From NCBI GenBank assembly GCA_963922775.1, contig CAWUJG010000007.1, forward strand, positions 1 to 52,830: 52,830 bases of DNA, given 5' to 3'. Positions 34,855-44,356 of the stretch are shown one piece after another. The notes under the pieces are model-generated. The model was not told the DNA's origin and made no database searches. It saw only the letters and a list, made by a program, of their open reading frames with translations. The stretch is from JAHDDH01 sp963922775. Lineage in GTDB: Bacteria; Bacteroidota; Bacteroidia; Cytophagales; Amoebophilaceae. Made by a program: the position numbers and the translations under genes. How positions within the stretch are numbered: position 1 is the stretch's first letter; every line of letters starts with the position of its first letter.

Positions 34855-36453
34855 TTATTTTTGTTCTTGACTATAGACATATTCTTGATACGTTCCTGGA
34901 TAGCTTTTTATCTGATAGTTTTCTATACACCAAATTTTATTAGCAAACTGTGCTATAAAATCTCTATTATGCGATACCACTACTAGCGTACCTTTATATT
35001 GCCTAAGCGCTTGTGCTAAAATATCTATAGAAATCATATCTAGATGATTTGTAGGCTCATCCATTAAAAGAATATTAGCTTGGGAAAGTAATATTTTAGC
35101 TAGAGCTAATCTAGCTTTTTCTCCTCCAGAAAGTACTTTAACTTTTTTAAACACATCATCTTTTTTAAATAAAAAAAGGCCTAAAATTTTTCTTATTTCT
35201 GTTTCACTTTTATCTGTTGCAATACTTTGTAATGTTTCAAAAAGATTATGGTTTAGGTTAAGCGCTTCTAACTGATGTTGTGCAAAAAATTGTATATCTA
35301 CATTATTACCATAATCAATTCTTCCTGATTCTATAGGCATTTTTTTATGGATAATTTTTAGGAGAGTAGATTTTCCTTTTCCATTAGCACCAATTAAAGC
35401 AATTTTATCTCCACGTAAGATATTGCTAGAAGTTTTTTGAAAAATTATTTCATCGCCAAAAAATTTTTGTATCTGTTCTATTTTTACCGGTATTTTCCCA
35501 GGCTGTATTTTTATGTCGAGTTGAAGTTTAATTTTAGATTTTTGCTGATCTACATCTTCTATTTTTTCTATTTTATTTAAAGCTTTTATTCTAGATTGTA
35601 CTTGTTTAGCTTTAGTAGCTTTGGCTTTAAACCTCTCTATAAACCTATTAGTTTCCTGTATTTTTTTTTGTTGATTTTTGTATGTCTTTTTTTGTATTTC
35701 TGCTTTTGATGCTTTTTCTCTGAGGTAATAAGAATAATTTCCAGCATAACTATAAAACTTTTTTTGATCTATTTCAATAGTTTTATTAGTAACATGATCT
35801 AAAAACTTCCTGTCATGAGATACGATAATAAGTGTACCATCATAATGCTTTAAATAATTTTCTAACCACAATATAGTAGGCATATCCAAATGGTTAGTAG
35901 GCTCATCAAGCATCAGGATATTAGGCTTTTCTAAAAGAAGCTTGGCCAAAATTACCCTCATCCTTTCACCTCCAGAAAAACTGTTAAAATTTCTATCTAA
36001 ATCTTGCGTAGCAAATCCCATACCTTCAAGTACAGCCTCTGATTGAGCTTGTATTTGATATCCACCTAAATTTTCAAATTTTTCCTGTAATGTACCTAAA
36101 GTATTTACTAATGTAGAAGTACATTTTTTTTCCATACTAACCAATGTTACATCTATTTTTTTTTGTATTTGCATAACATCTTTAAATGCCTGCATAGCAT
36201 ATTCACGTATAGTGGATGTATAATGAAGAGAAAGCAAGTCTTGATTAAGAAATCCTATAGTACATTGCTTATTTTTTTCTATTGTACCCTTATCAGGTAT
36301 TATATTTTTATATATAAGTTTTAATAGTGTAGATTTTCCAGTACCATTAAGACCAATAAGTGCTATTTTATCTTTTTCTTTTACATATAAAGAAGCCTCA
36401 TGATATAAAGTTCTTCCACCCAGCAGGTAAGTTATATTTTGTACTGAAAGCAT
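34855..36453 (-). CDS. ABC-F family ATPase
   Basis: A soluble, duplicated ABC ATPase without membrane segments that acts on ribosomes. The 532 residues have Walker A GLNGTGKSTLLKLIY near residue 34 and GANGKGKSTLLKIIH near residue 355. Signatures are FSGGERMRVILAKLLLEKPN and LSGGEKARLALAKILLSQAN, each followed by a DEPTNHLDM Walker B. Between the halves is the long basic linker (IQEKTNRFIERFKAKATKAK type) seen in ABC-F proteins. Which subtype (EttA, Uup, YbiT, YdiF) cannot be decided by eye. It opens the minus-strand run rsmA - sufT-like. Confidence 0.94.
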   Translation of the reverse strand: MLSVQNITYLLGGRTLYHEASLYVKEKDKIALIGLNGTGKSTLLKLIYKNIIPDKGTIEKNKQCTIGFLNQDLLSLHYTSTIREYAMQAFKDVMQIQKKIDVTLVSMEKKCTSTLVNTLGTLQEKFENLGGYQIQAQSEAVLEGMGFATQDLDRNFNSFSGGERMRVILAKLLLEKPNILMLDEPTNHLDMPTILWLENYLKHYDGTLIIVSHDRKFLDHVTNKTIEIDQKKFYSYAGNYSYYLREKASKAEIQKKTYKNQQKKIQETNRFIERFKAKATKAKQVQSRIKALNKIEKIEDVDQQKSKIKLQLDIKIQPGKIPVKIEQIQKFFGDEIIFQKTSSNILRGDKIALIGANGKGKSTLLKIIHKKMPIESGRIDYGNNVDIQFFAQHQLEALNLNHNLFETLQSIATDKSETEIRKILGLFLFKKDDVFKKVKVLSGGEKARLALAKILLSQANILLMDEPTNHLDMISIDILAQALRQYKGTLVVVSHNRDFIAQFANKIWCIENYQIKSYPGTYQEYVYSQEQK

Positions 36454-37018
36454 TTAAAAAAGTTGATAGAATTTATGTTTTATGAATATGCTTTTTATGA
36501 CGTGCAAAGAATATATTTTTTGTACATCATCCCTATATCTTACATTAAAAGAGACAAAGATATATCAAATTAAAAGAAAATATTATTATTGCTGTACATT
36601 TTTAGCAAAAAGCATGCTTTTTCTGTGATAAAATAAATACAATTTATTAGATATAATACGCAAACACTAACATTTATGCAACAAAAAAATAACTATGATA
36701 TACTTTCTATTTTTTAGAAGAAATTATTATGCAAAAAATTATACCTTGATTAACTTATAATATCCTAATTTTTAGATACTCCTAACAAAATTCAGGAAAA
36801 ATATTTTCCTACAATTTGCTAAAAATATCAGTACCAATCGAAAAAATTATAATCCCATTATAGAAATTTTCATCAAAAAAATAGACAAAAAAGACAATAT
36901 GTATAGCCAAAACCTTTTTTAAGCGCACTTTACACCCATACAATACACTCTCTTTTGTCTATTTCAACATGACTTATTATATAAATATTACACTATAATA
37001 TTGCACAGCAAGACCACA
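36454..37018. other. 565-bp intergenic region with no intact gene
   Basis: No gene is supported. The region holds a 16-bp perfect palindrome (AAAAAGCATGCTTTTT, 36607-36622) and a plus-strand open stretch of about 50 codons ending at the TAA near 36922 (LTKFRKNIFLQFAKNISTNR, then Asn/Ile/Lys-rich). The stretch starts without a usable codon and may be a gene fragment. It separates the ABC-F gene from the repeat lipoprotein gene and must contain the ABC-F promoter. Confidence 0.5.
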
Positions 37019-38899
37019 TTATTCATTTAATGATTTTCTTATTTCTGTAATAATATCTAATTTATTTTTTGCTTTTTTTATAGACTCTCTATATGCTTCT
37101 TGCTCTTCATTATCTGATATCAAATTAATATAATCCTCATATAGTTTAATCTTTCTCTTGTAAAGAGGATCTTCTTTATTGATTTTTGCTACAATTTTTT
37201 TATGCTGTTTTAATACTTCTTTTCCTCTAGTTGATAGATCAGCCTCTTCTTCTTCTATTTTACTTATATTTTCTCTGTGTTGTGATCTTATTTGTTCATA
37301 ATCTAATAATTGTTCTTTAATTGATGATATTATATCTTTTATTAAGTCTTTATTTCTTTCTTGTAACTGCTCTAATTTTTCTTTATCTTTTTTATTATTC
37401 TTTATTTCTTTTTTTAATAATGTTCTTTTATCCCTTAAACCTTGTTCTTTCTCTGCCTCTTTTTTTATCTTTTCTGATAACAATTTAATTGCTTTATTTT
37501 TTTCTTTAATATATTCCAAATAAGCTTTTTTCTTTTTTTTATTCTTAGACTTACTTTTTTTACTTTCTACTAATTTTTCTCCTTCTTCAGGAAGCATTGT
37601 ATTTTCTACTGTTGTAGCATCTACATTAATTTCTTTTGTATCTTTTTCTAAGACTGATTTTATTTCTGTAATAGTGCCTAACTTATTTTCCGCTTCTGCT
37701 TTGCTCTTTTCATATGCTTCTTGCTCTTCATTATCTGATATCAAATTAATATAATCCTTATACAATTTAATCTGCCTATTATAAAGAGGAACTTCTTTAT
37801 TGATTTTTGCTACAATTTTTTTATGCTGTTTTAATACTTCTTTTCCTCTAGTTGATAGATCAGCCTCTTCTTCTTCTATTTTACTTATATTTTCTCTGTG
37901 TTGTGATCTTATTTGTTCATAATCTAATAATTGTTCTTTAATTGATGATATTATATCTTTTATTAAGTCTTTATTTCTTTCTTGTAACTGCTCTAATTTT
38001 TCTTTATCTTTTTTATTATTCTTTATTTCTTTTTTTAATAATGTTCTTTTATCCCTTAAACCTTGTTCTTTCTCTGCCTCTTTTTTTATCTTTTCTGATA
38101 ACAATTTAATTGCTTTATTTTTTTCTTTAATATATTCCAAATAAGCTTTTTTCTTTTTTTTATTCTTAGACTTACTTTTTTTACTTTCTACTAATTTTTC
38201 TCCTTCTTCAGGAAGCATTGTATTTTCTACTGTTGTAGCATCTACATTAATTTCTTCTATAGCTTCTTCTAAGACTGATTTTATTTCTGTAATAATGCCT
38301 AACTTATTTTTCGCTTCTACTTTGCTCTTTTCATATGCTTCTTTCTCGGCATTATCTGATATCAAATTAATATAATCCTCATACAATTTAATCTTCCTCT
38401 TGTAAAGAGGAACTTCTTTATTGACTTTTGCTTTAATTTTTTTATGCTGTTGTTTTATTGCTTCTGCTCTAGTTGATAGATCATCCTCTTCTTTTTCTAT
38501 TTTACTTATATTTTCTCTGTGTTGTGATCTTATTTGTTCATAATCTAATAATTGTTCTTTAATTGATGATATTATATCTTTTATTAAGTCTTTATTTCTT
38601 TCTTGTAACTGCTCTAATTTTTCTTTATCTTTTTTATTATTCTTTATTTCTTTTTTTAATAATGTTCTTTTATCCCTTAAACCTTGTTCTTTCTCTGCCT
38701 CTTTTTTTATCTTTTCTGATAACAATTTAACTTCTTTATTTTTTTCTTTAATATATTCTAAATAAGCTTTTTTCTTTTTTTTATTATTTTTTGAAGACGA
38801 AATTTCTTCATATGCTTTAAGTATATCTTTCGTTTTTGATGGATCAGTTTTACAACCCAATATTATTGCAGATAATAATATAACTTTTGATAGTTTCAT
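37019..38899 (-). CDS. Coiled-coil lipoprotein built of three ~207-residue repeats
   Basis: The 626 residues start with a lipoprotein signal ending LSAIILGC (Cys16). The mature part is three tandem copies of a 207-residue unit, the last one truncated: each starts NKKKKKAYLEYIKEKNK, has KKEAEKEQGLRDKRTLLKK and DIISSIKEQLLDYEQIRSQ, and ends in a less conserved stretch containing DYINLISDN and linker EGEKLVESKKSKSKN. The helices are highly charged (Lys/Glu) and heptad-like, so a long rod on the cell surface is likely. The repeats are nearly identical in DNA, so the array is recent or kept uniform by conversion. No family recognised. Confidence 0.8.
   Translation of the reverse strand: MKLSKVILLSAIILGCKTDPSKTKDILKAYEEISSSKNNKKKKKAYLEYIKEKNKEVKLLSEKIKKEAEKEQGLRDKRTLLKKEIKNNKKDKEKLEQLQERNKDLIKDIISSIKEQLLDYEQIRSQHRENISKIEKEEDDLSTRAEAIKQQHKKIKAKVNKEVPLYKRKIKLYEDYINLISDNAEKEAYEKSKVEAKNKLGIITEIKSVLEEAIEEINVDATTVENTMLPEEGEKLVESKKSKSKNKKKKKAYLEYIKEKNKAIKLLSEKIKKEAEKEQGLRDKRTLLKKEIKNNKKDKEKLEQLQERNKDLIKDIISSIKEQLLDYEQIRSQHRENISKIEEEEADLSTRGKEVLKQHKKIVAKINKEVPLYNRQIKLYKDYINLISDNEEQEAYEKSKAEAENKLGTITEIKSVLEKDTKEINVDATTVENTMLPEEGEKLVESKKSKSKNKKKKKAYLEYIKEKNKAIKLLSEKIKKEAEKEQGLRDKRTLLKKEIKNNKKDKEKLEQLQERNKDLIKDIISSIKEQLLDYEQIRSQHRENISKIEEEEADLSTRGKEVLKQHKKIVAKINKEDPLYKRKIKLYEDYINLISDNEEQEAYRESIKKAKNKLDIITEIRKSLNE
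37022..38790. repeat. Three tandem 621-bp coding repeats
   Basis: Landmark CCTTGTTCTT occurs at 37440, 38061 and 38682, exactly 621 bp apart (207 codons). Long stretches, such as the segment around 37250-37560 and its copies, are identical or nearly so by eye; divergence is concentrated in the part around DYINLISDN. Confidence 0.9.
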
Positions 38900-39103
38900 A
38901 ACATGAAAATTTAAATAATTTTATTATAATTTACTCATTAAATACAAAAAAATTTATATTAAAAACTATTCAAATGCTTCCATAAAAAATTTATGGAATT
39001 AAAACTTTTATCATAACTTTAACGATATATAAAAAAAATTAGAAATCAATAATAAATTTTTGGTAACAAGAAAAACCGATTTTCGTATAAATCATCTTAA
39101 AAC

Positions 39104-39757
39104 TTACACCAAACTTCCATTTTCAATAGTATATACTCTATCAGCTTGCTGTGCAAGCTTCATATTATGTGTAGCTATAACAAATGTTTGTTTTCTTTTA
39201 TTTTTAAGATCTAAAAACAATTGATGCAATGCATGCGCATTTTCTTCATCCAAACTACCACTAGGTTCATCAGCAAAAATAATACTAGGATTATTGATTA
39301 AGGCTCTGGCTACTGCTACACGTTGTTGCTCTCCTCCTGAGAGCATATTTGGTTTATCTTTTTCTTTATGTTCTAAGCCTAGGTATGAGAGTAAATTTAA
39401 TGCACGCGCTCTAATTTGTTTGCTAGTATACTTTTTTCGACTTCCTGGTATACATATATTTTCTATAACAGAAAATTCTGGTAAAAGATGATGAAACTGA
39501 AAAACAATACCTATATGCTGATTTCGGAATTGTGCTAAGAGATTACCCTTGAGTTTGTGTAGAGCTTGATTTTCAATATAAATTTCTCCTTTATCAGGAT
39601 TATCCAAAGATGATAATAAGTGTAATAATGTACTTTTTCCTGCCCCTGACTTACCTATTATAGCCACCATTTCACCTTGTTTTACGCTTAAATTAATATT
39701 ACATAATACAACGTTTTTTTGATAAACTTTGGAGAGATTATGGGCAGTAAGTATCAT
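39104..39757 (-). CDS. lolD: ABC transporter ATPase, LolD-like
   Basis: The 217 residues are a complete ABC ATPase: Walker A IGKSGAGKSTLLHLLSSLD near residue 35, Q-loop GIVFQFHHLLPEFSVIENI near residue 83 (the LLPEFS pattern is typical for LolD), signature MLSGGEQQRVAVARALINNP near residue 139, and DEPSGSLDEEN Walker B/D loop near 166. LolD powers release of lipoproteins from the inner membrane with LolC/E, which are not adjacent here. The many predicted lipoproteins in this window would need it. Its start overlaps the end of the next upstream gene by 4 bp, so the two are coupled. Confidence 0.85.
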   Translation of the reverse strand: MILTAHNLSKVYQKNVVLCNINLSVKQGEMVAIIGKSGAGKSTLLHLLSSLDNPDKGEIYIENQALHKLKGNLLAQFRNQHIGIVFQFHHLLPEFSVIENICIPGSRKKYTSKQIRARALNLLSYLGLEHKEKDKPNMLSGGEQQRVAVARALINNPSIIFADEPSGSLDEENAHALHQLFLDLKNKRKQTFVIATHNMKLAQQADRVYTIENGSLV

Positions 39758-40599
39758 TGTACTTTATGTTTTATTTCTTCATATAGTCGTTGTATTTTAC
39801 CAAGAATATTAGTCCCATTTTGTTCATTTAATGATTGAACAATTTCTTTTTTTAATTTTTCATTTTTTAATAATTCATTCAAAATAGCAGAAAATTTTTT
39901 TTTAGAATTGTGAATTTTACAGGCTATTAACATAGCCATATTTTTTATCATTAAAGTATTATATAGTTTCTCTTTTTTTCTATATGTAATTAGTGAATAT
40001 AAATTGCAACTCATATATTCCAATTTTTCTATATATTTATCTTCTATTGTATTTTTTTTGATACCAGTTAGCTCACGGCAAATTTTATGGCTTTCTTCTG
40101 CCTGTTTTCGAAATTCTATATTTTCAGTAACTATTTGTCTTTCTTTTATTTCAATTGACTCTTTTCTATTTTTTTCATTATCTGATTCTATTTTTTTTTC
40201 TAAATCTTCCAAGGCTGCTTTGCTTGCTAAAGCATTGAAATCTGTTTTTAGCGCTACTTTGGTAAGTAAATCTTCCAAGTCTACTTTTCTTGCTAAAGCA
40301 TCTAAGTCTGTTTTGAGCACTACTTTGGTAAGTAAATCTTTCAAGTCTGCTTCTATTTTTTTTCCTAAATCTTCCAAGGCTGCTTTTCTTGCTAGTTGAT
40401 CTATAGATTCTTCAAGTTTAGATATCTTATTATTTAATTTATCAATCTTTTCATTATCATTTACATTATTTTTAATTACTTGAAAATTTTCTAATATTTC
40501 TTTATCATTATTCTCGAAACCTTTTTTATTACATGAACATGAAGAAAATAACGTATAAAAAACCAAGCAGGATCTTAAAACAAATATTTTATTTTGCAT
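39754..40599 (-). CDS. Coiled-coil lipoprotein with 22-residue repeats
   Basis: The 281 residues begin with a lipoprotein signal ending TLFSSC (Cys21). Residues of about 60-140 form a chain of 22-residue units such as LLTKVALKTDFNALASKAAL, close to the ALATKADLEAL pattern of DUF1640/Bdr-type trimeric or dimeric coiled coils. The C-terminal half is helical without a recognised fold (ELTGIKKNTIEDKYIEKLEY...). It overlaps lolD by 4 bp; a surface lipoprotein translationally coupled to a lipoprotein-export ATPase is suggestive, but could be chance. Confidence 0.7.
   Translation of the reverse strand: MQNKIFVLRSCLVFYTLFSSCSCNKKGFENNDKEILENFQVIKNNVNDNEKIDKLNNKISKLEESIDQLARKAALEDLGKKIEADLKDLLTKVVLKTDLDALARKVDLEDLLTKVALKTDFNALASKAALEDLEKKIESDNEKNRKESIEIKERQIVTENIEFRKQAEESHKICRELTGIKKNTIEDKYIEKLEYMSCNLYSLITYRKKEKLYNTLMIKNMAMLIACKIHNSKKKFSAILNELLKNEKLKKEIVQSLNEQNGTNILGKIQRLYEEIKHKVQ
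40200..40395. repeat. 66-bp coding repeats in the coiled-coil lipoprotein
   Basis: CTACTTTGGTAAGTAAATCTT occurs (with minor change) at 40254 and 40320, 66 bp (22 codons) apart, and CTTCCAAGGCTGCTTT-like units flank them. They encode the 22-residue repeats. Confidence 0.8.
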
Positions 40600-40734
40600 A
40601 ATTTAAACTAAATTTATTGTAAAAAAGTTCATAAAATTTAACTATCACTTTATTTTTGTAATATATATACAAATTATTTTTTCTGATCTATTTATAACAT
40701 AACAATTTCTTATAAAATAAGAAAAAACAAGCTC

Positions 40735-42069
40735 TTACAATGCAGGCTGTATCATATATACATTGCATGTTTTTGCAGTAACTTTATACCTATCATCTAT
40801 GCGAAAATCCATGATAGCAATAACATGTTTTTTTTGATTAGTAATCACTAGAATATCTTTTTTCTTATACAAAGGTACTTTTTTATCAATTAAAAAATCA
40901 CTAATTTTTTTTTTTTGCTGCATACCCAAAGGGTAAAAATAATCTCCAGGCTGCCAATAACGGAGTATTAACGGAAATGTTAATTTATCAAAATCAAAAA
41001 AAAAAGTTTTTTTCTGGGCAAAATTCACCTCATTTACCTCTATTGTTTTTGTGGACCACACTTGAAGAGCATATTGTATTATTTTTTGCTCTTTAGTAAT
41101 AAAAATCTCAAATTTTTTATTTGATAATTGTTGGGTAGTAATCACCCAAGAAACTCTATCCATCCATAAAATATGTGTAGCACTTATCCATTTTTTACCC
41201 ACATGATGTGGTGTTGTACAAACATTTTTTATTTGAGCATAAGAAAAACTAAAAGACTTCATAATTTCATGCGCTATAGTTTGTGCACCTAGCTCATGTT
41301 TAAACTGATTCCAAAAAAAATGATATGTACCATCTTTTTGTTGCAAATACTGCTTTTTAGTGTCATCCACTTTTTGCTTAAAAATATCTTCCACATCTTT
41401 TATTCTAGAGAGCGTATTTTTAAAAGTATATTCAAGATTAGGATTAATCTTTTTGAGCTGTGGAATAATTTTATGTCTTATAAAATTTCTCTTATATTTT
41501 TGTTGTTTATTGGAATGGTCTTCTCTCCAAGAGAGTTTATACTTTTGTGCATAATCATCTATATGTTGTTTAGTAGCCCAAAACAGAGGGCGTATATATT
41601 GATGAGTAGACACAATACCATGTAATCCAGCAATACCCGTACCTTTGGTAAAATTTAGCAGCACAGTTTCTAAACTATCATTAATATGATGTGCTGTGGC
41701 TATTTTACTATAGCAATACTTTTGTATTAAAGAGGGAAACCACTGATAACGTAGTTGACGTGCTGCCATTTGAATGGACATTTTTTGTTCTTGTGCATAA
41801 ATCTGTGTATCATATTCTTGATAAAAAAATGGAACACAATATTCTTTTGCCAAATTTTTTACAAACAAAGCATCTTCATGTGCATCTTTACCACGCAACA
41901 AAAAATTTACATGAGCTATACAAAAAGATAAAGCATGCTGGGCAAATAAATGACACATAACTACAGAATCTATACCACCACTTACAGCCAAGATTACTTT
42001 TTGATGTTTGTAGGAAGATATACTTGACAAAAAATATTTTTCTAATGTGTAATTATTCATCATAAACAT
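40735..42069 (-). CDS. tilS: tRNA(Ile)-lysidine synthetase
   Basis: It modifies C34 of the CAU-anticodon tRNA-Ile to lysidine so that it reads AUA. The 444 residues contain the P-loop VILAVSGGIDSVVMCHLFAQ near residue 25 and the family stretch AHHINDSLETVLLNFTKGTG near residue 124. The C-terminal domain is present. Start is one of three Met (MFMMNNY); the third is likely because it is nearest the family start. In an AT-rich genome AUA is frequent, so this enzyme is needed. The tRNA-Met at 26214 could be its substrate if it is really Ile2. Confidence 0.95.
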   Translation of the reverse strand: MFMMNNYTLEKYFLSSISSYKHQKVILAVSGGIDSVVMCHLFAQHALSFCIAHVNFLLRGKDAHEDALFVKNLAKEYCVPFFYQEYDTQIYAQEQKMSIQMAARQLRYQWFPSLIQKYCYSKIATAHHINDSLETVLLNFTKGTGIAGLHGIVSTHQYIRPLFWATKQHIDDYAQKYKLSWREDHSNKQQKYKRNFIRHKIIPQLKKINPNLEYTFKNTLSRIKDVEDIFKQKVDDTKKQYLQQKDGTYHFFWNQFKHELGAQTIAHEIMKSFSFSYAQIKNVCTTPHHVGKKWISATHILWMDRVSWVITTQQLSNKKFEIFITKEQKIIQYALQVWSTKTIEVNEVNFAQKKTFFFDFDKLTFPLILRYWQPGDYFYPLGMQQKKKISDFLIDKKVPLYKKKDILVITNQKKHVIAIMDFRIDDRYKVTAKTCNVYMIQPAL

Positions 42070-42244
42070 TAGTATTATTTACGCTAATTTTCCATTCAAA
42101 ATGTCATTCTTTAATGCATTGAATATCATTTTTTTAATTTTTTATGCATTTTTTTCAAAAAATAGCTAGCTAAATAATATAATTTTTCTTCTTTAAAAGA
42201 AAAAAATATAGCAACACTATATTTCTATATACTTCGTTATTTTT

Positions 42245-43192
42245 CTAGTAATTGTACAACAATTGGATAGATTTTTGCTGTGAAATATGATGTATAGCTT
42301 GAGCAAAAATATTAGCTACAGTTAATACCTTTATTTTTTTAGATATATGCATTTTAATAGGTATAGTATCTGTAACTATTACTTCATCAAAAGCATCATG
42401 TTCCACTAACTTTTCTATGGCATTATGAGAAAATATAGGATGTGTACAGCATACACGAACACTATTGGCTCCATAGTTTTTAAGCAATTCTGCAGCTTTA
42501 CAAATAGTATTGCCAGTATCTATAATATCATCTATAAGTATCACATCTGCGTCCTCCACATTACCAATAAGCTGCATAGATTTTACCTTATTAGCCTCTT
42601 CTCTATGTTTATCACAAATTACTATAGAAGTACCAAAGTGTTTAGCATATGCCCTTGCTTTTGATACACTACCCATATCTGGGGCAGCAAATATTAAATT
42701 TCTGTGCTTTAACTGTTGAATATAAGGTATAAATATACCTGTACTTTCTAAATGAACTACATCACATTCGAAAAATCCTTGTATTTGCTTGCTATGTAAA
42801 TCTATAGTAATTAGGCAGTCTATACCTGCTGCTTCTAGCAATTTAGCTTTAAGCTTTGCTGCTATAGAGGCTCTTGGATGGTCTTTTCTATCTTGCCTAG
42901 CATAACCAAGATATGGTATTATAGCAGTAATAGAACCTGCACTTGCTCTTTTAGCAGCATCTATCATAAGAAGTAGTTCCATAATATGATCAGCAGGAAA
43001 AAAAGTAGGCTGTACTATAAATATTTGTGCACCTCGTATAGACTCTAAAAATAAAGGAGACATTTCTCCATCAGAGAACTTTCTATTCTTGAGCTTTCCT
43101 AATGCTTGTCCGTAATTTTGGGCTATTTTCTGTGCTAATTGAAAATGAGCACTTCCTGAAAATATTTTTACATTATGTTTCATAATATACAC
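42245..43192 (-). CDS. prs: Ribose-phosphate pyrophosphokinase
   Basis: It makes PRPP from ribose 5-phosphate and ATP for nucleotide synthesis or salvage. The 315 residues show KLKNRKFSDGEM near residue 34, the flexible loop YLGYARQDRKDHPRASIAAK near residue 95, and the PRPP-binding site DVILIDDIIDTGNTICKAAE near residue 215. Length is normal. It follows trpS by only 3 bp. Ribose 5-phosphate could come from the transketolase pathway. Confidence 0.96.
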   Translation of the reverse strand: MYIMKHNVKIFSGSAHFQLAQKIAQNYGQALGKLKNRKFSDGEMSPLFLESIRGAQIFIVQPTFFPADHIMELLLMIDAAKRASAGSITAIIPYLGYARQDRKDHPRASIAAKLKAKLLEAAGIDCLITIDLHSKQIQGFFECDVVHLESTGIFIPYIQQLKHRNLIFAAPDMGSVSKARAYAKHFGTSIVICDKHREEANKVKSMQLIGNVEDADVILIDDIIDTGNTICKAAELLKNYGANSVRVCCTHPIFSHNAIEKLVEHDAFDEVIVTDTIPIKMHISKKIKVLTVANIFAQAIHHISQQKSIQLLYNY

Positions 43193-43195
43193 TAT

Positions 43196-44164
43196 TTATA
43201 CACCTAAAATAATTTTTCGTAATTTTTTTATATTTTTTTGTGCTAAATTATTTGCTTGTTGTTCTCCTTGCTTAAGGTAAGTAAGCATACTTTGAGGATT
43301 TTGTATATAATTATTAAATACCTTTCTTTCTTGGGAAAATTTTTCCATAATAAGGGTATATAATGCCTTTTTAGCTTGTCCGTAGCCATAATTTCCTTGT
43401 AAATATTTTTGTTGTAAAGCTACAGATTCATCTTTAGAAGCTAGTAATTTATGTAGCGCAAAAACATTACATGAAGTATAATCTTTCGGATCTGCTAATG
43501 GCGTGCTATCTGTAACAATAGACATAATTTTTTTGTACAAAATTTTTTCTGAAGCAAATATATCTATAGTATTTCCATATGACTTGCTCATTTTTTTTCC
43601 ATCAGTACCTAGAAGCGTAATATTACGTTGAAAAACAGGTTCTGGTAATGCCAAATTAGTATTATAATGCTGGTTAACTTTTAAAATTATATCGCGCGTA
43701 ATTTCCAAATGTTGCTTTTGATCTTTTCCTACAATAACTTTATCTGCTTGATATAGCAAAATATCTGCAGCCATAAGTATAGGATAGGTAAATAAACCAA
43801 TGTTAACATCAGCTTTATAAGATGATTTTTCTTTAAAAGCATGTGCATTTGCCATCATAGGGAAAGGTGTAAAACAACTTAAGTACCAAGCAAGTTCACA
43901 TACTTCTGGTACCCTCGACTGACGATAAAAAATAACTTTTTTTCCATTTAACCCTAAAGCCAAACATGCGGCTGCTATGGCCCATGTATACTGTTCATTT
44001 TGCATTGTATTTTTATTTACAGTAAGCGTATGCAAGTCAGCAATGCACAACAAATGGATATCATTATGGTAGTTACTTTTTTGTATAGCAGGTAGTAGTG
44101 CACCAAGTATATTACCCAAATGGGGTATGCCTGTATTTTGTATACCAGTTAAAAATATAGCCAT
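43196..44164 (-). CDS. trpS: Tryptophanyl-tRNA synthetase
   Basis: Class I synthetase for tRNA-Trp. The 322 residues have TGIQNTGIPHLGNILGALLP near residue 6 (HIGH motif as HLGN), ILMAADILLYQADKVIVGKD near residue 129, and the KMSKS motif in LLGTDGKKMSKSYGNTIDIF near residue 189. Length is normal. A promoter -7 element (CAAAGCTA, read TAGCTTTG on the minus strand) lies at 44181-44188. Confidence 0.96.
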   Translation of the reverse strand: MAIFLTGIQNTGIPHLGNILGALLPAIQKSNYHNDIHLLCIADLHTLTVNKNTMQNEQYTWAIAAACLALGLNGKKVIFYRQSRVPEVCELAWYLSCFTPFPMMANAHAFKEKSSYKADVNIGLFTYPILMAADILLYQADKVIVGKDQKQHLEITRDIILKVNQHYNTNLALPEPVFQRNITLLGTDGKKMSKSYGNTIDIFASEKILYKKIMSIVTDSTPLADPKDYTSCNVFALHKLLASKDESVALQQKYLQGNYGYGQAKKALYTLIMEKFSQERKVFNNYIQNPQSMLTYLKQGEQQANNLAQKNIKKLRKIILGV

Positions 44165-44180
44165 AAAAAAATAATAAATA

Positions 44181-44188
44181 CAAAGCTA
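44181..44188 (-). promoter_or_regulatory. Promoter -7 element for trpS-prs
   Basis: On the minus strand the bases read TAGCTTTG, an exact TAnnTTTG, 17 bp upstream of the trpS ATG. No TTTG is present at the expected -33 place. Confidence 0.4.
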
Positions 44189-44356
44189 CATAATTCTTAA
44201 GATTGTTTTAGTGTAGGTGGTTTTTATAAATTATCAAGTAAATAATAAGTACAAAAAATATTTTTCATATAAAATATGATAATAAAAGTTAAATTATTTT
44301 TTATGAACTACTTATGCCACTTTACTCTAAATAAAAGTATCCAATTACAATACATT

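Noticed and set aside
36607..36622. AAAAAGCATGCTTTTT as an intrinsic terminator
   Set aside because: It has no loop and no following T-tract beyond the stem; it is also upstream, not downstream, of the ABC-F gene. Kept only as a palindrome.
37040..38790. CRISPR-like repeats
   Set aside because: The 621-bp repeats are coding, in frame, and carry no short repeat-spacer structure. No cas genes are present.
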